Origin: Folioceros fuciformis
Lineage: Eukaryota; Anthocerotophyta; Anthocerotopsida; Anthocerotales
DNA length: 46,684 nucleotides
Reading direction: 5' to 3'
Assembly: GCA_049999805.1 (NCBI GenBank)
Contig: JBNGIO010006108.1
Location: 1-46,684 of the forward strand
Part shown: positions 43,801-46,684 of the stretch, piece by piece
Layout: the number at the start of each line of letters is the position of its first letter
How positions within the stretch are numbered: position 1 is the stretch's first letter
Notes under the pieces: generated by a model
Told to the model about the DNA's origin: nothing
Database searches by the model: none
Seen by the model: only the letters and a program-made list of their open reading frames with translations
Program-made: the position numbers and the translations under genes

Positions 43801-45175
43801 CTAGTAAGCAATACCTCCGGAGAATGCATCTTGGTCAGGATGAAGACTGTTTGTTAGCCAGTAACCATCCCAACTGCCTCCAACTCTCTGCTCAAGGCAG
43901 AAACAAGTAGATCGTTAGTACCATGATTGGTCATTCCACTTAAAACAAAACGTGTAGATAGTCAGGTCTCCAGCGGCCATGACGTTAATGTAAAATTAGA
44001 AGCCTGAGATTCAGACCTGCTCCAGGCTGAACTCGAAAATCCCTTCCTCCTCAGGTCGGACTCCACAAACCCATACCCTCTGTTTGAAGCAGTGCTGGAG
44101 AACCCACATCATAAATCGGGTGAGTTTAGGGCCACCTGCAGAAGTTGGTATAGGAACTTGACAGCAATCCACGACGAACCTCGTTCATGTAGAGACTGCT
44201 CAGAATTTTACGTTCTTTGTGATTGAGTAGGACACGGTAGGTTGTGTGATGAAATATACGCCTGAACCTCTCGAACTGCATCCACAACATGTTTTGTGCA
44301 CCAGCCAGCAGTTGTTCTCATCTGCATCCCTCAAAGCATCATCCTCAAAAAAACGGTCAGAACACGACATACCTGTCCAAGATCGAAGTGCGGTCCAAAA
44401 TAAGTGGACGGGCGAAATGGATCAAACCCAGCAAACTGCACAAAGATGTCGATTGTTGAAGAAAGATATCCAGGCACAAATGACCCAGTCAAGAAACAAG
44501 GGTCACCTGTTGCACAAAGCAGCCACATTGAGACAGAGGTGGAGTTACCCTGTACATGACCTCGATGCCATGGTCCAAATACGGGACGTCGTTATCTTGC
44601 AACGCATCCAGCTGCCGCAGCGTTGCCTCTTCAGCTGTTGACTGCAGAAAGACAGCCAAAAAAGGAAACCATGACAGGCCATCAAAATTTGGAGATGGGC
44701 AACAACGCATCACCAACAGACTGGCGGCAAAAGGATACACACATCATGGCTAGGGCCGAGTGGCTTCTTCTCTCGGCTGTCTTTCCTGCATTCACCAATC
44801 ACCACGGCAATCATCCTGACCGATTCCATCCAGCCCGAGAAACGAAGATTAAAATGCAAAAGATTCTCACATGTCAGTCCACACGACAAGGCTACATTAC
44901 ACGCACGTATCAACAAGCTCGGAGAGGTGAAATCACCATGTGGATGGAAAGTAGTCAGGTACCTCCGGTCCATCCAGGGCTCGAGCAGCCACGCTCTTCC
45001 GAGGTCTCCTGCTCACATACAACCTCCTGGCGGGAGCGGCCCATCTTGTCCTGGTCCCCAGACTTGGCTTCTTGGACACTACAGATACCGAGTGAAATTC
45101 AGGCCAATTTGCACATTTCCGCCAAGTGGATGTGGGCGCGGCCAGAACTCGATCAACTCCTCCGGTTTTCATCAT
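43801..45175 (-). CDS. Predicted plastid-targeted conserved plant protein of unknown function
   Basis: Six minus-strand exons join in phase 0: 44963-45175, 44549-44641, 44373-44435, 44180-44275, 44017-44079 and 43801-43887; 204 residues. The first exon, from ATGATG at 45175, is rich in Ser, Arg, Ala and Thr with few acids (for example RRLYVSRRPRKSVAARAL), like a chloroplast transit peptide. The mature part reads STAEEATLRQLDALQDNDVP, HGIEVMYR, FAGFDPFRPSTYFG, FDLGQ, FERFRRIFHHTTYRVLLNHK, RVWVCGVRPEEEGIFEFSLE and RVGGSWDGYWLT. I recognise the FERFRRIF and GGSWDGYWLT blocks as conserved in plant proteins without assigned function, but cannot name the family. There is no membrane span, metal motif or nucleotide loop. 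Six clean GT-AG junctions with no frame change make a chance structure very unlikely. Confidence 0.82.
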
Positions 45176-46164
45176 CCCTACGTTTGTAGATGTCCAATAT
45201 CCACACCAGGCTTCTCTGCTGTACTACCAACCAGCTCCACCTTAACGGACTCCCTGTCCGACACACCAGCTTGGATTCTAGACAGCGTGTCAAGACACAA
45301 ACACAATTCCACCAAACCAGAATGAGACCAATGGACAGTGAGCTCGTACGCGCAAGCCTGGCTGGTCTAGCCTGTGGCTGAAGAATCAGAACTCGTTCTT
45401 GCACAAGCGTGGCTCACATATCGTTATGATCCCCGTATACCAGATTCTTTGTGTCATATAACACGTGGCATGGGCTTCCTCCATAGCCTCTAAAATATCG
45501 GCGCCGTGACCATGTCAAGGGACCGTACTTTGTGCCAATATGTATGTACAAAGCATTTATAATACCATATCCCAGGAGTAACCTTCCCTTTCCCTTTCCC
45601 GTCTGCCATCGTCCTCACTCCTCATCCCGATTTGCCGTGTCCCTATCCTCATTCTGCACTGAGGAGTACAAGTCCTGTCAGTTGAACCGCACCGTCTGCC
45701 ACATTGCACATTCCAAAAGGAATCTGTGCAATGTTCTGCAGATAGGTGGATGGTGTTTTGTACTAGACCAACGAAGAAGAAGCATGTGTAGAGGAATCTG
45801 GATCCCAATCTAAAATCATAGATACACAAACAAATTGCAAGGGTGAAAGTTGCTTGTGGTGCACATTTAAGTTGGTATGCTGATCATGAGTGTATCAACA
45901 GCAGGTTTTTTTGGAGGTTCTTTTGACATAGACAACATCTAGGAGGAGACCTGTTATGCTTGACATTCATCAGTCATGTTATGGTGTTTACTTTCAACTA
46001 AGGAGAGGCACTCATAGAAGGGAATTTGGATATGTCATCCACTAAATTGGGATGATATTATCCCTTCCCTCCTTAAGGCCTACCCTATTCTACAAATTCC
46101 TGAAAGCACTGAGAGGATGGGTTCTAGCTAGTTGATGCCACGTTATGGGTTGCACGCACATATT
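45176..46164. other. Intergenic, upstream of the plastid-protein gene
   Basis: No gene seen. A CT-rich run (CCCTTTCCCTTTCCC) lies near 45587. From about 45840 the sequence becomes AT-leaning towards the assembly gap. Confidence 0.45.
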
Positions 46165-46264
46165 NNNNNNNNNNNNNNNNNNNNNNNNNNNNNNNNNNNN
46201 NNNNNNNNNNNNNNNNNNNNNNNNNNNNNNNNNNNNNNNNNNNNNNNNNNNNNNNNNNNNNNNN
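46165..46264. other. Assembly gap (100 N)
   Basis: Exactly 100 N bases; true length unknown. Confidence 0.99.
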
Positions 46265-46684
46265 TTTCTTCCTCTACATCTTATACCTAAACCACTTTTC
46301 TTTCCTTGAGTTTTTTAATTCTTGCTTAAATCCCTTTATTCTCTTAGTTCCTTAGTCGTCTTAGTTCCCCCTAATACCATGTCATAATCACCCCCTTTAT
46401 AATAATGAAAAAATCTTGATAAAAGTATTATTTTTCCTCAGTAATAATGATTATCTTTAATAATAATTTCATTAATCATAAGTCCTATGCAGTAATGGCA
46501 TAAGTGAAATAAGGTGAAAGTTAAAAGTAGAAAGGTGAAAGCTAAATCTAGAGCTGTCTTGATGAAGAAGCAAGTATGCTTCTTACTGCCTTTGGAAACA
46601 AAATGTGTGTTCCAGGCAAAACCTCCTAAGAAGGATGGAGTTGTAATGACCACTAGTATTCTAGGATGAGTGGTGTGTATCATT
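46265..46684. other. AT-rich sequence at the window edge
   Basis: Strongly AT-rich after the gap, similar in feel to the island at 8190-9293. Likely repeat-derived, which would explain the gap. An 81-codon minus frame (46438-46683) has no features. Confidence 0.45.

Overview
The window reads as nuclear DNA of a land plant, probably an early-diverging one with swimming sperm (a bryophyte or lycophyte). The evidence is plant-only families (S40/DUF584, WOX, maMYB, E-type PPR, ZAT-type zinc finger), many short GT-AG introns of roughly 70-200 bases, and a giant multi-ASH-domain protein of a kind usually linked to centrioles or cilia. Species cannot be fixed from sequence alone. Two 100-base N runs (679-778 and 46165-46264) are assembly gaps.

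Layout: S40 senescence regulator (+, split by a gap); a 4.2 kb stretch with no gene I can support, holding a 105-base tandem duplication; purple acid phosphatase (+, 8 exons); a decayed PPR fragment; a very AT-rich island followed by a satellite with an exact 100-base higher-order period; WOX13-type homeobox gene (+); membrane-anchored MYB (+); F-box/LRR protein (-, 12 exons) head to head with RNA polymerase III subunit RPC6 (+, 10 exons); intronless PPR protein (-) head to head with a three-finger ZAT-type C2H2 protein (+); a 14 kb, about 29-exon gene for a roughly 3,630-residue ASH/MSP-fold protein (+); N-terminal acetyltransferase NAA40 (-, 8 exons) head to head with SWC4/DMAP1 (+, intronless); and a 6-exon gene for a predicted plastid protein of unknown function (-), which shows only when short exons are joined by eye.

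The genes are mostly unrelated housekeeping and regulatory genes, not a cluster. The one functionally suggestive pair is NAA40/SWC4: both products act on histones H2A/H4, and their start codons are 300 bases apart. The strongest candidates for something undescribed are the giant ASH protein and the small plastid protein. All spliced models are my reconstructions from reading frame, GT/AG sites and family resemblance; no alignment or transcript data were available.
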